Assembly (NCBI GenBank): GCA_004297775.1
Contig: SCUE01000027.1
Location: 62,001-126,000 of the forward strand
Reading direction: 5' to 3'
Length of the DNA stretch: 64,000 nucleotides
Source: Chloroflexota bacterium
GTDB lineage: Bacteria; Chloroflexota; UBA6077; FW602-bin22
Each line of letters begins with the position of its first letter. Position 1 is the first letter of the stretch. The position numbers were made by a program, and so were the translations under genes. Below, piece after piece: positions 15,845-25,187 of the stretch. The notes under the pieces were generated by a model. That model had not been told where the DNA came from. It saw only the letters and a list, made by a program, of their open reading frames with translations, and searched no databases.

Positions 15845-18800
15845 GCGAGCCTCGTCGACCCGGCGCGATCTCGCACGTGAGCGCCTTCGCCTCGTGGATT
15901 GTGATGTTCGGATCCGCGACCAGCGCGGTGAGGTCGTTCACCACATCACCGGACACGAGCCCTTGAAATCCCCAATGCCACGGCAGTCCGACCTGATGGA
16001 CCCAGCGGCGTCCGAGTCGGAATGGCTTGACCCGCTCGGTCACGAGCGCGCGCGCCTCGATCGAACCGCGCGCGGTCGAGATCGTCACCCAGTCACCGTG
16101 GCGGATCGACTTCTCGGCCGCCAGTTGCGACCCGATCTCGCAGAAGAGTTCCGGCTGAAGCTCGGCCAACCACGGCAACCATCGGCTCATGCCCCCGGCC
16201 GTGTGGTGCTCGGTCAGCCGATACGTCGTCAGGATGTGCGGGAAGCGCCGATCCGCTCGGCCGTGTAGGCGGTTGTCCTCGCGGGCGAACAGCATCGCGG
16301 TCGGATTCGTCGACTGCCCGTAGAGCGGGTTCGCGATCGGCGATTCAATCGGTTCGTAATGCGCCGGCAACGGCCCATCGACGAGCCCTGACGGCACGAA
16401 GAGGCGGGCGCGACCGCCGGGCACCATCCCGAATGCCGGTGCTCCCCACGGAGTCGCGGAATCGCTGGCGCCCTGCCCGGGCGGCGCGGAGACATCCGGA
16501 ACGTCCCCGCCGACCCACGTCCAGGCGGCGTCGTCCCACGCCAACAGCCGCTTCCGCTCCGACCACGGGCGCCCGTCAGCGTCGGCCGAGGCGCGGTTGT
16601 AGAGCGTCCGCCGATTGTCCGGCCACGCGAACCCCCAGCCGAGGTGGTGCCCGCCATCGGTTGGATCAGCCTGACGCGCTCGCGCGCGATTCTCCGAGGC
16701 CGACGGGCACACGCCGGCGTAGATCCAGCATCCAGAGGCGGTCGAGCCGTCGTCGCGCAATTCCGCGGTCGATCGCAGCCCCTGCCCATCGCTGACGCGG
16801 TGCCCGCTGATCTCTTGAAGGATCGCCGTCGCGTCCGGCTCGCCGTCGTCGTCGACCGGGTACTCCCAGGTCAACGCCTGAATCGCGCGATCGCGCGGGT
16901 TGTCGCTGACTGCATATCGCTCTTTGAGCCGGCGTCCGAGTTCGACCATGAACCAGGCCTCCGACCGCGAGTCGCCGGGCGGCGCGACGGCGCGATCGTG
17001 CCACTGGATGAGCCGATGCGTGTTCGTGTAGCTGCCATCTTTCTCCGCGGCGACGGCGGCCGGAAGGAAGAACACCTCCGTCGCCACCTCGCGCGGCGAT
17101 ACGTCGCCGGATTCGAACTCCGGACCTCGATACCAGCACGCCGCCGTCTCCGTCTCGAATACGTCGCGCACGACCAACCAGTCCAGTTTGCGCACCGCGG
17201 CGCGCTGCAACCGCGCATTTTGCCCGCCGACCGCCGGGTTCTGACCCATGACGAACATGCCCTGGACGCCGCCGTCGCGCATCCGAACGAACATCGGCAG
17301 GTGCGAGTAGTCGCCGGCGATGCGCGGCAGCAGTCCGAATCCGAAATCGTTCGACGCGTCGGAGTTCTCGCCGAACCACGCTTTCAACAGCGAGACGACG
17401 TACGCCCGGCCGTTGCGCCAGCCGTCGGCATCCGGCAGCGCCGCCGCGAGGTACTCGTCGAGCGTGGTATGCCGTTCGCGGGCGTCCGGCATCGGCAGGT
17501 ATCCGGGCAGCAGGTTGTACAGCGTCGGTATATCGGTTGAGCCCTGGATCGTCGCGTGGCCGCGCAGGGCCAGGATGCCGCCGCCCGGACGTCCCATGTT
17601 GCCGAGCAGCAGTTGAAGGATCGCGGCCGCGCGGATGATCTGGACGCCGGTCGTGTGCTGCGTCCAGCCGACGGCGTAGCAGAACGCGGCCGTCCGATCC
17701 GGCCCCGACGCCGCGCAGAGCGTGTCGGCCAGCCGGGTGAAGAGCGCTGGCGCGATGCCGGTCACCGTTTCGACCATTTCCGGCGTGTAGCGGGCGAAAT
17801 GCCGACGGATGATCTGGAGCACGCAGTGGGGATCGACGAGCGATTCGTCGCGCGCGCCGTCGCCCAGCGACCAGGTCGACTGATCGTATTCCCGTCGTTC
17901 CGGGTCGAAGCCGGAGAACAGTCCGTCGAGATCTTCCGTGTCCTGGAATCCATCACCGACGATTTCAGCCGCGTTCGTGTGCGCCAGCAGATAGGCGCGA
18001 AAGAAGCTCTCCGTCTGGATAACGTGTCGAATCAGTCCGCCGAGCAGGGCGATGTCGCCGCCCGGTCGGATCGGGACGTGCAGATCAGCCAGCGCGGACG
18101 TACGGCTGAATCGAGGATCGACATGGATGAGCGTCGCGCCGCGTTCCTTGGCCTGCAGCGCGAAGCGGAACGCGATCGGATGGCATTCGGCCATGTCCGA
18201 TCCCTGGATGACGATGCAGTCGCTCTGGACCAGATCCCATTGCGGCATCGTCGCGCCGCCGCGTCCCATCGTGGCGCCCAGACCGGGCACCGTCGCACTG
18301 TGTCATATCCGTGCCTGATTCTCGACCTGCACGATCCCGAGTCCGGTCCACAGTTTCTTGATGAGGTAGTTCTCTTCGTTGTCGAGGGTGGCCCCGCCTA
18401 GATGGCCGATCGCGAGGGTGTGATTGAGCGCGCACCCGTCTTCGCCGCGTTCGACGAACGTCGCCTCGCGCGTCGTCGCGACCCGCTCCGCGATGCGATC
18501 CATCGCCCAATCGAGCGGCCGATCTTCCCACCGATCCGAGTACGGCGCGCGGTAGCGAACCGTCCGCCAGCGGAGCGGGCTATCGATCAGACTGGAGGTC
18601 GCGGCGCCCTTCGGGCAGAGCGTGCCCCGGTTGATCGGCGAGTCCGGATTGCCTTCGATCGAGAGGACGCGGTTCCCGCGGTGATACACGACTTGCGAGC
18701 AACCGACCGCGCAGTACGGGCAGACCGACACGGTTGGTCGCAGGCCGCGCGTGCGCGGCGAAAGGTTCTTCGACGCCTCGCTGAGCGTCGACGTGCCCAT

Positions 18801-18848
18801 GCCGAGATCGCGGACCCAGGCCGCCAGGCCACGCGCGGCGTCGATCAA
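15837..18848 (-). CDS. fdhA: Formate dehydrogenase catalytic subunit, selenoprotein (UGA = Sec at codon 182)
   Basis: The two frames 18848-18303 and 18302-15837 are one 1003-residue gene: the TGA at 18305-18303 falls exactly where formate dehydrogenases have selenocysteine, in the context VENQARI-U-HSATVPGLG. A SECIS hairpin follows at once. Cys 43, 46, 50 and 78 (CPYCAVGC and CPKG) bind a [4Fe-4S] cluster. Molybdopterin-binding regions follow (VIQGSDMAECHP, HVDPRFSRTSALAD), and a C-terminal dinucleotide-binding domain ends the chain (FPHILTTYRLTEHHTAGGMSRW). The enzyme oxidises formate to CO2. No twin-arginine signal precedes the first cysteines, unlike E. coli FdnG, so the site may face the cytoplasm. 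The genes for Sec insertion must lie elsewhere. Confidence 0.93.
18273..18291 (-). promoter_or_regulatory. SECIS hairpin for selenocysteine insertion
   Basis: Read on the minus strand, a seven-base-pair stem (GGTGCCC with GGGCGCC, one U-G wobble) closes a five-base loop GGTCT. It begins 11 bases after the in-frame TGA, and the loop begins 18 bases after it. From memory of the E. coli fdhF element, both the GGUCU loop and the 18-base distance are the same there. SelB would bind this loop. The stem lies inside the coding sequence, as in all bacterial SECIS elements. Confidence 0.88.
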
Positions 18849-18897
18849 CGGCGGGCCCTCACGCCCGAGAGTCTAGCCACGTCCCAACCACGCCGAG

Positions 18898-19494
18898 CTA
18901 TGGTGAATAGAACCGGTAGCCGAGCGTGGCCGCGGCGCGGCGGAGGGCATCCCGCAGCAGGGGATCGGCGAGGGCGCGGTTCGTCATCGGCTGGGGCTCC
19001 ACGAACAGCTCGGCCCGCTCGTACAGCGCCACGGCGGGCTCGCCGGCGTGCATCGACGACGCGTACCACAGACCGTGCACGTCCGGGTAGACCGCGTGGA
19101 TTTCGCGCGACCAGGCGCGAGCGAGATCGCGGCGGCCGGTGTTGATCGCCATTGATCCGCCGGCGCGAGTCGGCCAGACGCTTCGCAAGTCCAAGAGCCG
19201 AAGATCCGACGTCGTGCGGAAGCCAACCAGCCACGGCTGCCGTCGGCGCGTGTTGATCGTGCGGGTCGCCTGGAAGTACTCCGCGAGCGATGTCAGCGCC
19301 GACGTTGCCGCGTACAGGATGCGGCGATCCTGCGCGCGGGCCGGCGGAATGTGGTGGTCGAACCGCTCCCCGGTTGGCCCATAGGCGCGGAAGGCGTCCC
19401 ACGCTGTCGCGTACGGTCCGCCCCGCGCGTACACGCGCCACAACGGAGTGTCAGCCGGAAGCACGTAGATGAGCGGTGGTAGACCGGCGAGCAT
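18898..19494 (-). CDS. RES-domain toxin
   Basis: A 198-residue protein with the RES fold: LWRVYARGG (conserved Arg, about residue 20), GERFDHH (about residue 43), ILYAATSALTSLAEYFQ (Tyr 61, Glu 72) and a C-terminal LVGFRTTSDLRLLDL region. RES toxins in the well-studied systems degrade NAD+. The antitoxin gene lies 29 bases upstream, the usual RES/Xre order. The first ATG (19494) is used; in-frame codons before it have no better start. The RES residues appear intact, so the toxin is probably functional. Confidence 0.85.
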   Translation of the reverse strand: MLAGLPPLIYVLPADTPLWRVYARGGPYATAWDAFRAYGPTGERFDHHIPPARAQDRRILYAATSALTSLAEYFQATRTINTRRRQPWLVGFRTTSDLRLLDLRSVWPTRAGGSMAINTGRRDLARAWSREIHAVYPDVHGLWYASSMHAGEPAVALYERAELFVEPQPMTNRALADPLLRDALRRAAATLGYRFYSP

Positions 19495-19523
19495 CGGCCG
19501 GCGCGGCAGTTTCGGCAGGTTGG

Positions 19524-20105
19524 CTACGCCTCGGCGGCTAGTTCCGCCACGACTACCGGCGATCTGCCGGAACGGAGCCAGTCGAGCGGAGCCACCGGCT
19601 TGTCGTCGGGGTCGATCGTCAGATCGGGGTTGGCCGCCGTCAGCCAGGCGAGCACTTCGACCGGGTGCAACTCGGGATCGAGATGGGGCAGGACGCGATC
19701 GAGGCCGGGTACACGACCGTCGGCGCAGAATTGGAAACGGGGCAGCCGCCAGCCCGCGCGCATCTTGATTCCGTAGAGCGTCCGCTCGCCAAGGCGTTGT
19801 CGGACGCGGCTGTCCTTGACGCCGAGCAGTTCGGCGGCCTCTACGACCGACATGCTGGATGCAACCATCGCGGCATACTCCGCGGCCGTTCGCACGAGCG
19901 GGTCGTCGATCCCACCTCGGTAGGGCGAGGGATCAAGGCCGCCGCGCGCCAGCGCCTCCCCTTCGCCGAGTGGAAGAGCCCGTCGTGCATCGATCGGTGC
20001 GGTCGCCCAGAGCATCTGTCCGGCCGCCTCGATGACCATTTGTTCGAACGTCTCGACCGGCAGGTCGATTCCCGCCCGCTCGAGGACAGTGGACGTGATC
20101 GCCAT
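19524..20105 (-). CDS. Xre/MbcA/ParS-type antitoxin of the RES toxin
   Basis: A 193-residue protein with a helix-turn-helix (MSVVEAAELLGVKDSRVRQRL) in the middle and a C-terminal DUF2384-like region (LHPVEVLAWLTAANPDL, then APLDWLRSGRSPVVVAEL) that in the family wraps over the toxin active site. The N-terminal 80 residues are longer than in minimal antitoxins. It is the promoter-proximal gene of the pair, starting at ATG 20105 behind GGAGG and about 20 bases after a good -10 box; autorepression is typical for the family. Confidence 0.82.
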   Translation of the reverse strand: MAITSTVLERAGIDLPVETFEQMVIEAAGQMLWATAPIDARRALPLGEGEALARGGLDPSPYRGGIDDPLVRTAAEYAAMVASSMSVVEAAELLGVKDSRVRQRLGERTLYGIKMRAGWRLPRFQFCADGRVPGLDRVLPHLDPELHPVEVLAWLTAANPDLTIDPDDKPVAPLDWLRSGRSPVVVAELAAEA

Positions 20106-20123
20106 CGACGCCTCCAGACTACC

Positions 20124-20129
20124 AGTATA
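20124..20129 (-). promoter_or_regulatory. -10 element of the RES/Xre operon
   Basis: On the minus strand TATACT sits 18 bases before the antitoxin ATG, with GGAGG between, giving a short leader. A -35 is not obvious. Confidence 0.4.
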
Positions 20130-20157
20130 TAGCGCCGACAGGAAGCGTTAGGTGTGC

Positions 20158-20176
20158 CGTGTCGGCAATCGACACG
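20158..20176. other. Hairpin between the cyclodeaminase and antitoxin genes
   Basis: CGTGTCG and CGACACG form a perfect seven-base-pair stem around a GCAAT loop, 50 bases beyond the stop of the cyclodeaminase gene. It could end that transcript, but no T-run follows, and it could equally be an operator upstream of the antitoxin promoter. Confidence 0.35.
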
Positions 20177-20225
20177 CCCGGTTCGGTCACGACTCTAGAA
20201 CCGTTCACGGCAAGCGCAATTCGCG

Positions 20226-21206
20226 CTACAGATCGACCTGCGTGCCGATCCCTCGTTCGAGCGCCCGGCGATACACCAGGTTCGCGGTCGCCACGTCCTC
20301 GACCGCGATGCCGACCGCCTTGTAGATCGTGATCTCATCATTTGTTCGCCGTCCTGGTTTCAACCCGCGCGCGACCTCGCCGATTTCGTCGGTGAAGTGT
20401 TCCTCGGTGATGCGGCCCTCGCGCAGCGGAATCAGCAAGTCACCGCACTCGACTTTGTTCGCCTCGCGTGAGTCGACGACGATGCGTGCATCCGCGACCG
20501 TGTCGCTATCGAGTTCGCGAGCGCCGGGGGAGTGGGAGCCAACCGCGTTAATGTGTGTTCCCGGGCGAAACCACTCGTGCCGCGTGATCGGATTCGCGGC
20601 AGTCGTCGCAAGCACCACGATGTCGCTGGCACGACAGACCGCCTCCTCGCTCGATGCGATCTCTATTCGCTTTCCGTGGCGAGCCTCCATCGCGGCCTTG
20701 AACGCCTCGGCCTTGTCACGCGACCGGTTGTAGAGGACCACCCGCTCGATCGGCGCGACCTCGGATATCGCCCATAGGTGCGACTCGCCCTGAACGCCCG
20801 CGCCGAGGATGCCGAGCACGCGCGCGCCGGGGTTCGCGAGGTACTTCGTCCCGACTGCTGACGCCGCCGCCGTGCGCACGGCCGTCAGATAGCCGCCGTC
20901 CACGATCGCCACGACCTTTCCGGTTTCGGGATCGTTGACGACGACGACCGCCATGATCGTCGGAAGGCCGCGCTTCGGATTGTCCTTGTAGACGGTGACG
21001 ATCTTCGTCGCCAGCGCGTTCGTCTCGGCGAGAAACGCCGGCATACCGAGCGCGATGCCAGAGTGCTTCTCGATTCGCGTCGTCACGCGGACCGGCATGT
21101 GCGCCTGCCCGGCCGAAAACTCGACCAGCGCCCGCTCGACGGCATCGATCGCGTCGCGCATATCGAGCAACTCGCGCACGTTCTCGCGATTGAGGATCAA
21201 CGCCAC
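20226..21206 (-). CDS. Ornithine cyclodeaminase/mu-crystallin family protein
   Basis: A 326-residue NAD(P)-dependent enzyme. The N-terminal half has [15 protein letters not shown] and the family stretch [17 protein letters not shown]; the Rossmann motif [13 protein letters not shown] is at about residue 130; [14 protein letters not shown] and [12 protein letters not shown] complete the pattern. Known members are ornithine cyclodeaminases, L-alanine or other amino-acid dehydrogenases and ketimine reductases; the substrate here is unknown. GTG at 21206 follows GGAGG, and a perfect TATAAT box lies about 35 bases upstream. Confidence 0.9.
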   Translation of the reverse strand: MALILNRENVRELLDMRDAIDAVERALVEFSAGQAHMPVRVTTRIEKHSGIALGMPAFLAETNALATKIVTVYKDNPKRGLPTIMAVVVVNDPETGKVVAIVDGGYLTAVRTAAASAVGTKYLANPGARVLGILGAGVQGESHLWAISEVAPIERVVLYNRSRDKAEAFKAAMEARHGKRIEIASSEEAVCRASDIVVLATTAANPITRHEWFRPGTHINAVGSHSPGARELDSDTVADARIVVDSREANKVECGDLLIPLREGRITEEHFTDEIGEVARGLKPGRRTNDEITIYKAVGIAVEDVATANLVYRRALERGIGTQVDL

Positions 21207-21241
21207 GGCGAACCTCCGCCCCCGGTCCCGGGTGGTTCGCG

Positions 21242-21247
21242 ATTATA
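21242..21247 (-). promoter_or_regulatory. -10 element of the cyclodeaminase gene
   Basis: TATAAT on the minus strand, 36 bases before the GTG start. It is one of the few A/T-rich hexamers in this intergenic stretch (21207-21481). Confidence 0.45.
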
Positions 21248-21481
21248 TGGACCGAGCGCTTGTATGCGATTATTCAGGGATTGGCCGCCTTGAAAGGGAC
21301 GGCGAAGGTGAACCACCGTCTTCGACCTCGGTCCGCGTTTCTGCGACCCACGCTGTCGGCACGGCCTTTCCGCACCTCGCCTGGCAAACTTCAGTTTCAA
21401 CGAGGGCTTCGACTGCCAACTGCCACGACCCCGCGCCACCACCGACTATCATTGAAAGTCGGAATCAGGAGGCACGAACGG

Positions 21482-21724
21482 GTGGCACGGCAGACGATTG
21501 ACGGAGTACGCGTCAAGGACTCGATCAGTGTCGACGGCGAAGTCGTCGAGGCGCTGAGCAACGGCGTGTTCAAGGTCAAGTTGCAGACCGGCCACGAAGT
21601 GCAGGCGCACCTCGCCGGGCGCATGCGCAAGCATTTCATCCGAATCGTTCGCGGCGACCGCGTCACGGTCGAGCTTTCGCCCTACGACCTCGAGCGCGGG
21701 CGCATCACCTTCCGCCAGCGCTAG
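21482..21724 (+). CDS. infA: Translation initiation factor IF-1
   Basis: Eighty residues with a complete S1/OB fold typical of IF-1: [38 protein letters not shown] and [22 protein letters not shown]-1 binds the 30S A site and helps IF-2 and IF-3 start translation. The GTG start at 21482 has CAGGAGG nine bases upstream; a longer frame to 21260 has no support. The N-terminus is about eight residues longer than usual. The gene is not beside ribosomal protein genes, its common home, but heads an operon with Dus and aldolase; a second copy elsewhere is possible. Confidence 0.92.
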   Translation: MARQTIDGVRVKDSISVDGEVVEALSNGVFKVKLQTGHEVQAHLAGRMRKHFIRIVRGDRVTVELSPYDLERGRITFRQR

Positions 21725-21745
21725 GCGCGCCGAAAGGCGCGACCG

Positions 21746-22825
21746 ATGGCCACTCCTGGGCGGTCCGACGTGAACGATCTCTCAGGTTTCTGGGCGGCCC
21801 TGCCGCGTCCGATCGTCGGTCTCTCGCCGATGGATGGCATCACCGACGTCGCCGCGCGGGCGATGGCCTGCCGCCACGGCGACCCGTCGCTCACGATCAC
21901 CGAGTTCGTCTCGGTCGAAGGCCTGACCCACGGCGCGGTCACACTCTTGACGGACCTGCTCTACGAGCCGGACCATCGTCCGATCGTGGCGCAGCTCTAC
22001 GGCGTCGATCCGGACGCCTTCCGCGAGTGCGCGACGATCGCGACCGCGCTCGGCTTCGACGGGATCGACATCAACATGGGCTGTCCGGCCAGCACGGTCG
22101 CGAACCGCGGCGCCGGCGCGGCCCTCATCAAGACCCCTGAACTGGCGCGCCATTTGATTCGCGCGGCACGCCAGGGCGTGGTCGACTGGGCGAACGGCGG
22201 CGACCTCCATCGCCTCGTCCGCCACGCGAAGGTCCGGCGTGAGGCGGTGCGGCGCGCCCAGGCACTCGGCGATCGCGCGCGGCGCGTCATCCCCGTGTCG
22301 GTGAAGACGCGGGTCGGCTTCGACACGATCGAGCCCGAACGCTGGATGTCCGAATTGGCCGAGGAGAGCCCCGCCGCGATCACCTTGCACGGACGAACGC
22401 TCAAGCAGCTCTACTCCGGCCGCGCCGACTGGGACGCGATTGGCCGCGCCCGCGAGCGACTGCGTGGCTCGGACATCGTCGTCCTCGGGAACGGCGACCT
22501 CGCCGATCGGTCCGAGGCGATCGAGCGCGCGAGGGCGTACGGCCTCGATGGCGCGTTGATCGGACGGGCGACGGTCGGAAATCCGTGGGCACTGTCCGGT
22601 CAGTCGGTCACGGTGGTCGAGCGGCTGCGTGGGGCACTCGAACACGCCGACGCGTTCGAGACTCTCCTGCCAGACAAGCCGTTCTTCGCGGTGCGGAAGC
22701 ATCTTCACGGCTACTGCCGCGGATTCGACGGAGCACCCGAGCTGCGACGACAACTCATGTTCGCCACCAGCGCGGCCCACTGTCGCGAACTGATCGAACC
22801 CATCCTGGTACCATTGGCAGCCTAG
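21746..22825 (+). CDS. dus: tRNA-dihydrouridine synthase
   Basis: A 359-residue FMN enzyme that reduces uridines in tRNA loops. Motifs: GLSPMDGITDVAARAMACR (FMN site), GFDGIDINMGCPASTVANRGAGAAL with the catalytic Cys, VSVKTRVGFDT, ITLHGRTLKQLY and VLGNGDLADRSEA. An insert around residues 145-175 (RQGVVDWANGGDLHRLVRH) is longer than in E. coli Dus proteins. It starts 21 bases after infA, and the next gene begins two bases beyond its stop, so they form one transcript. Confidence 0.92.
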   Translation: MATPGRSDVNDLSGFWAALPRPIVGLSPMDGITDVAARAMACRHGDPSLTITEFVSVEGLTHGAVTLLTDLLYEPDHRPIVAQLYGVDPDAFRECATIATALGFDGIDINMGCPASTVANRGAGAALIKTPELARHLIRAARQGVVDWANGGDLHRLVRHAKVRREAVRRAQALGDRARRVIPVSVKTRVGFDTIEPERWMSELAEESPAAITLHGRTLKQLYSGRADWDAIGRARERLRGSDIVVLGNGDLADRSEAIERARAYGLDGALIGRATVGNPWALSGQSVTVVERLRGALEHADAFETLLPDKPFFAVRKHLHGYCRGFDGAPELRRQLMFATSAAHCRELIEPILVPLAA

Positions 22826-22827
22826 CA

Positions 22828-23211
22828 GTGGAAGAAGCGAGTTATCTCAGCCTTCCCGGCACGAAGTGGCTCGCCATCGACGCCGCGGAGCGTGACACTT
22901 TGCGAATCATCGCATCGGCGATCGGCGCGATCGATCGCGGCAGCCCGAGCCACACGCCAGAAGACCTGGCGTTGTCGATGTCAGATGTCGCCGCGCGCAT
23001 TCTGGCGACCGCGGCCGGGGAAGAGCGCGATCTCCGCGACATGATCCAGAACCTGCGCACCTGCCTGGCCGTCACCTGGGATATGTATGACAAGATTCGG
23101 TCGGATTCGACCTCGGTGACAGACCACATCGAGAATCTGCGCGACCAGATCCAGGCGCTCGAAGCCGACCTGACGGCTCTGCGCCTGGAGGGTCACATCC
23201 CAACGGAATAG
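22828..23211 (+). CDS. Hypothetical coiled-coil protein
   Basis: A 127-residue protein I do not recognise. It begins at GTG 22828, two bases after the dus stop. The last 40 residues (DHIENLRDQIQALEADLTALR) form a clear heptad coiled coil; the middle (SMSDVAARILATAAGEERDL) is helical. There is no signal peptide or membrane segment. Conservation of the frame between dus and the aldolase gene, 12 bases apart, suggests a real gene. Function unknown. Confidence 0.65.
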   Translation: MEEASYLSLPGTKWLAIDAAERDTLRIIASAIGAIDRGSPSHTPEDLALSMSDVAARILATAAGEERDLRDMIQNLRTCLAVTWDMYDKIRSDSTSVTDHIENLRDQIQALEADLTALRLEGHIPTE

Positions 23212-23223
23212 GAGGGCAGAGAC

Positions 23224-24219
23224 ATGCCTTTGATGACGACGCGCCCGATGTTCGCCGATGCGTATTCCGGCGGCTACGCCGTTGGCGCCTTCAACGTCAA
23301 CAACATGGAGATCATCCAGGGAATCATGCAGGCCTGCGCCGAGGAGAACGCGCCGGTCATCCTGCAAATCTCGAAGGGCGCCCGGCGCTATGCTGACATG
23401 GCCTACCTCAGGGCGCTGATCGACGTCGCGGTCAAGAAGTACCCGCGCATCCCGATCGCGATCCACCTCGATCACGGTGACACGCTCGATCTCGTCAAGC
23501 AGTGCATCGCCGACGGTTTCACCTCGGTGATGATCGACGGCTCGCACGAGCCCTTCGACGACAACATCGCCCTCACCCGTTCGGTCGCCGACTACGCACA
23601 CGCCCACGGCGTTCCAGTCGAAGCCGAGCTCGGCATGCTCGGGGGCATCGAGGAAGACGTCGTCGGCGCCAGCGCCGAGGAGTACGCGGCCAACATCGAG
23701 AAATACCTGACCGATCCCACTCAGGCGCACGACTTCTGGCAGCGGAGCGGTTGCGATTCTCTGGCGGTCGCGATCGGGACCAGCCACGGCGCCTACAAAT
23801 TCAAGCACGAGGCCCGCCTCGCCTTCGATCGCATCGACGCGATCATGAAGATCTGCCCGAGTCTGCCGTTGGTCATGCACGGTTCCTCGTCGGTGCTGGA
23901 GGAGTTCGTCAACCTCATCAACCAGTACGGCGGCCAGATGCCGAACGCGAAGGGCGTCCCGGAATCGGCCGTCACGCGCGGCGCGGGAATGGGTGTCTGC
24001 AAGGTCAACATTGACACCGATATCCGGCTCGCGATGACGGCCAAGATCCGCGAGGTGTTCGCGACCAAGCCGAGCGAGTTCGACCCTCGGATGTATCTGG
24101 GTCCGGCACGCGACGCGATCGTGGCGATGGTTCGACACAAGCTCAGGGTTCTTGGCGCATCGGGCAAGGCCGAGCAGATCATGGCGCGCTACCAGGCCAG
24201 CCCCGAGTACAAGGGCTAA
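23224..24219 (+). CDS. fba: Class II fructose-bisphosphate aldolase
   Basis: A 331-residue zinc aldolase that cleaves fructose 1,6-bisphosphate to glyceraldehyde 3-phosphate and dihydroxyacetone phosphate. Signature residues: AFNVNNMEIIQGI at the N-terminus, IHLDHGDTLD (catalytic Asp and zinc His), MIDGSHEPFDDNI, EAELGMLGGIEED (zinc Glu), VMHGSSSV (zinc His) and CKVNIDTDIR (phosphate loop). Length and motifs fit the class IIB branch. ATG follows GGAGGGCAGAGAC. The following epimerase starts four bases after the stop. Confidence 0.95.
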   Translation: MPLMTTRPMFADAYSGGYAVGAFNVNNMEIIQGIMQACAEENAPVILQISKGARRYADMAYLRALIDVAVKKYPRIPIAIHLDHGDTLDLVKQCIADGFTSVMIDGSHEPFDDNIALTRSVADYAHAHGVPVEAELGMLGGIEEDVVGASAEEYAANIEKYLTDPTQAHDFWQRSGCDSLAVAIGTSHGAYKFKHEARLAFDRIDAIMKICPSLPLVMHGSSSVLEEFVNLINQYGGQMPNAKGVPESAVTRGAGMGVCKVNIDTDIRLAMTAKIREVFATKPSEFDPRMYLGPARDAIVAMVRHKLRVLGASGKAEQIMARYQASPEYKG

Positions 24220-24223
24220 TCGC

Positions 24224-25180
24224 GTGCGCGTTCTGATCACCGGCGGCGGAGGCTTCATCGGCATTCGCCTCGCGAACGTGCTCGCGCAGGGCGGCCATAC
24301 GATCGTCCTGGTCGATCGCGCGTTTTCCGATACCGCGATCCGCCTGGCGCCACGCGGCGCCGAGCGTCGCCTGGCCGACATTACCGACCGCGCGGCGGTC
24401 TGGGCCGCGATCGAGGCGACCCGACCGGACGGGATCGTCCATCTCGCGGCGGTGCTCTCCGGCATCTCCGAGATCGACCCGCCGCTGGCGTTCGACATCA
24501 ATGTCATCGGCACATTCAACGTCCTGGAAGGCGCTCGCAAGTTCGGCGTGAAACGCGTCGTCGCGACGTCCAGTATCGCCGCCGTCGAAATGCCGGCCGA
24601 CTCGCCGCCGGCCGACGAGGATGTGCCGCTCGCGCCGCTCGGCTTCTACGGCATGACCAAGGCGACCGGTGAGGCGTGGTGCGGTTACTATCGCCGCCGG
24701 TTCAATCTCGACACAAGGGTCGCGCGCCCCGGCGCGGTGGTCGGTCCCGGCCGCGAAGCCGGCAGCGCGACCTCGAACTTCACGACCGCGATCATCGCCG
24801 AGCCGTTGGCCGGCCGACGGTACGTCTGCAACGTCCGCGAGGACGACAGTTCACCGCTCGTATACCACACCGACCTCGTCGATGGTCTGGCTCGGCTCTT
24901 CCTGGCGGAGTCGGTCTCGTCGCCGATCTACAACCTTGGCGCCTGCTCCGCGACCGCCGCCGCACTCGCCAGGGCCGTGCGCGCCCGCATTCCGACGGCC
25001 GACATCGCGTTCGAACCGGATGACGTTGCGCGGTTCGTCGTCGGCCAATGGCGGTACATCGTCCAGGACAACCGCCGCGCCGAGCGCGACTTCGGCTACC
25101 GGCCGCGATTTGACACGCCGGAGAAACTCGTCGCCGAGTTCATCCGCGAGTCGCAAGCCGCGCTGGTCGGCGCCCGCTAG
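24224..25180 (+). CDS. NAD-dependent epimerase/dehydratase family protein
   Basis: A 318-residue extended SDR beginning at GTG 24224. GGGGFIG is at about residues 7-13, the HLAAVLSGISEIDP segment follows, and the active site is YGMTKATGE. The later stretch SNFTTAIIAEPLAGRRYVCNV recalls D-erythronate dehydrogenase (DenD)-like enzymes rather than UDP-sugar epimerases, but I would not go beyond that. It is the last gene of the infA-dus-fba operon and is followed by a strong hairpin. Confidence 0.85.
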   Translation: MRVLITGGGGFIGIRLANVLAQGGHTIVLVDRAFSDTAIRLAPRGAERRLADITDRAAVWAAIEATRPDGIVHLAAVLSGISEIDPPLAFDINVIGTFNVLEGARKFGVKRVVATSSIAAVEMPADSPPADEDVPLAPLGFYGMTKATGEAWCGYYRRRFNLDTRVARPGAVVGPGREAGSATSNFTTAIIAEPLAGRRYVCNVREDDSSPLVYHTDLVDGLARLFLAESVSSPIYNLGACSATAAALARAVRARIPTADIAFEPDDVARFVVGQWRYIVQDNRRAERDFGYRPRFDTPEKLVAEFIRESQAALVGAR

Positions 25181-25187
25181 CCACATC

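Noticed and set aside
15837-18290. Annotating the formate dehydrogenase as a frameshifted pseudogene
   Set aside because: The two frames are the same frame separated only by TGA, in the exact Sec context with a SECIS loop.
20158-20176. Calling the CGTGTCG/CGACACG hairpin a firm terminator
   Set aside because: The stem is only seven base pairs with no T-run, and it is close to the antitoxin promoter, so its role is ambiguous.
22981-24540. 519-codon minus-strand frame over the aldolase gene
   Set aside because: Exact antisense of the class II aldolase; repeated Asp/Arg/Val pattern typical of reverse-complement frames.
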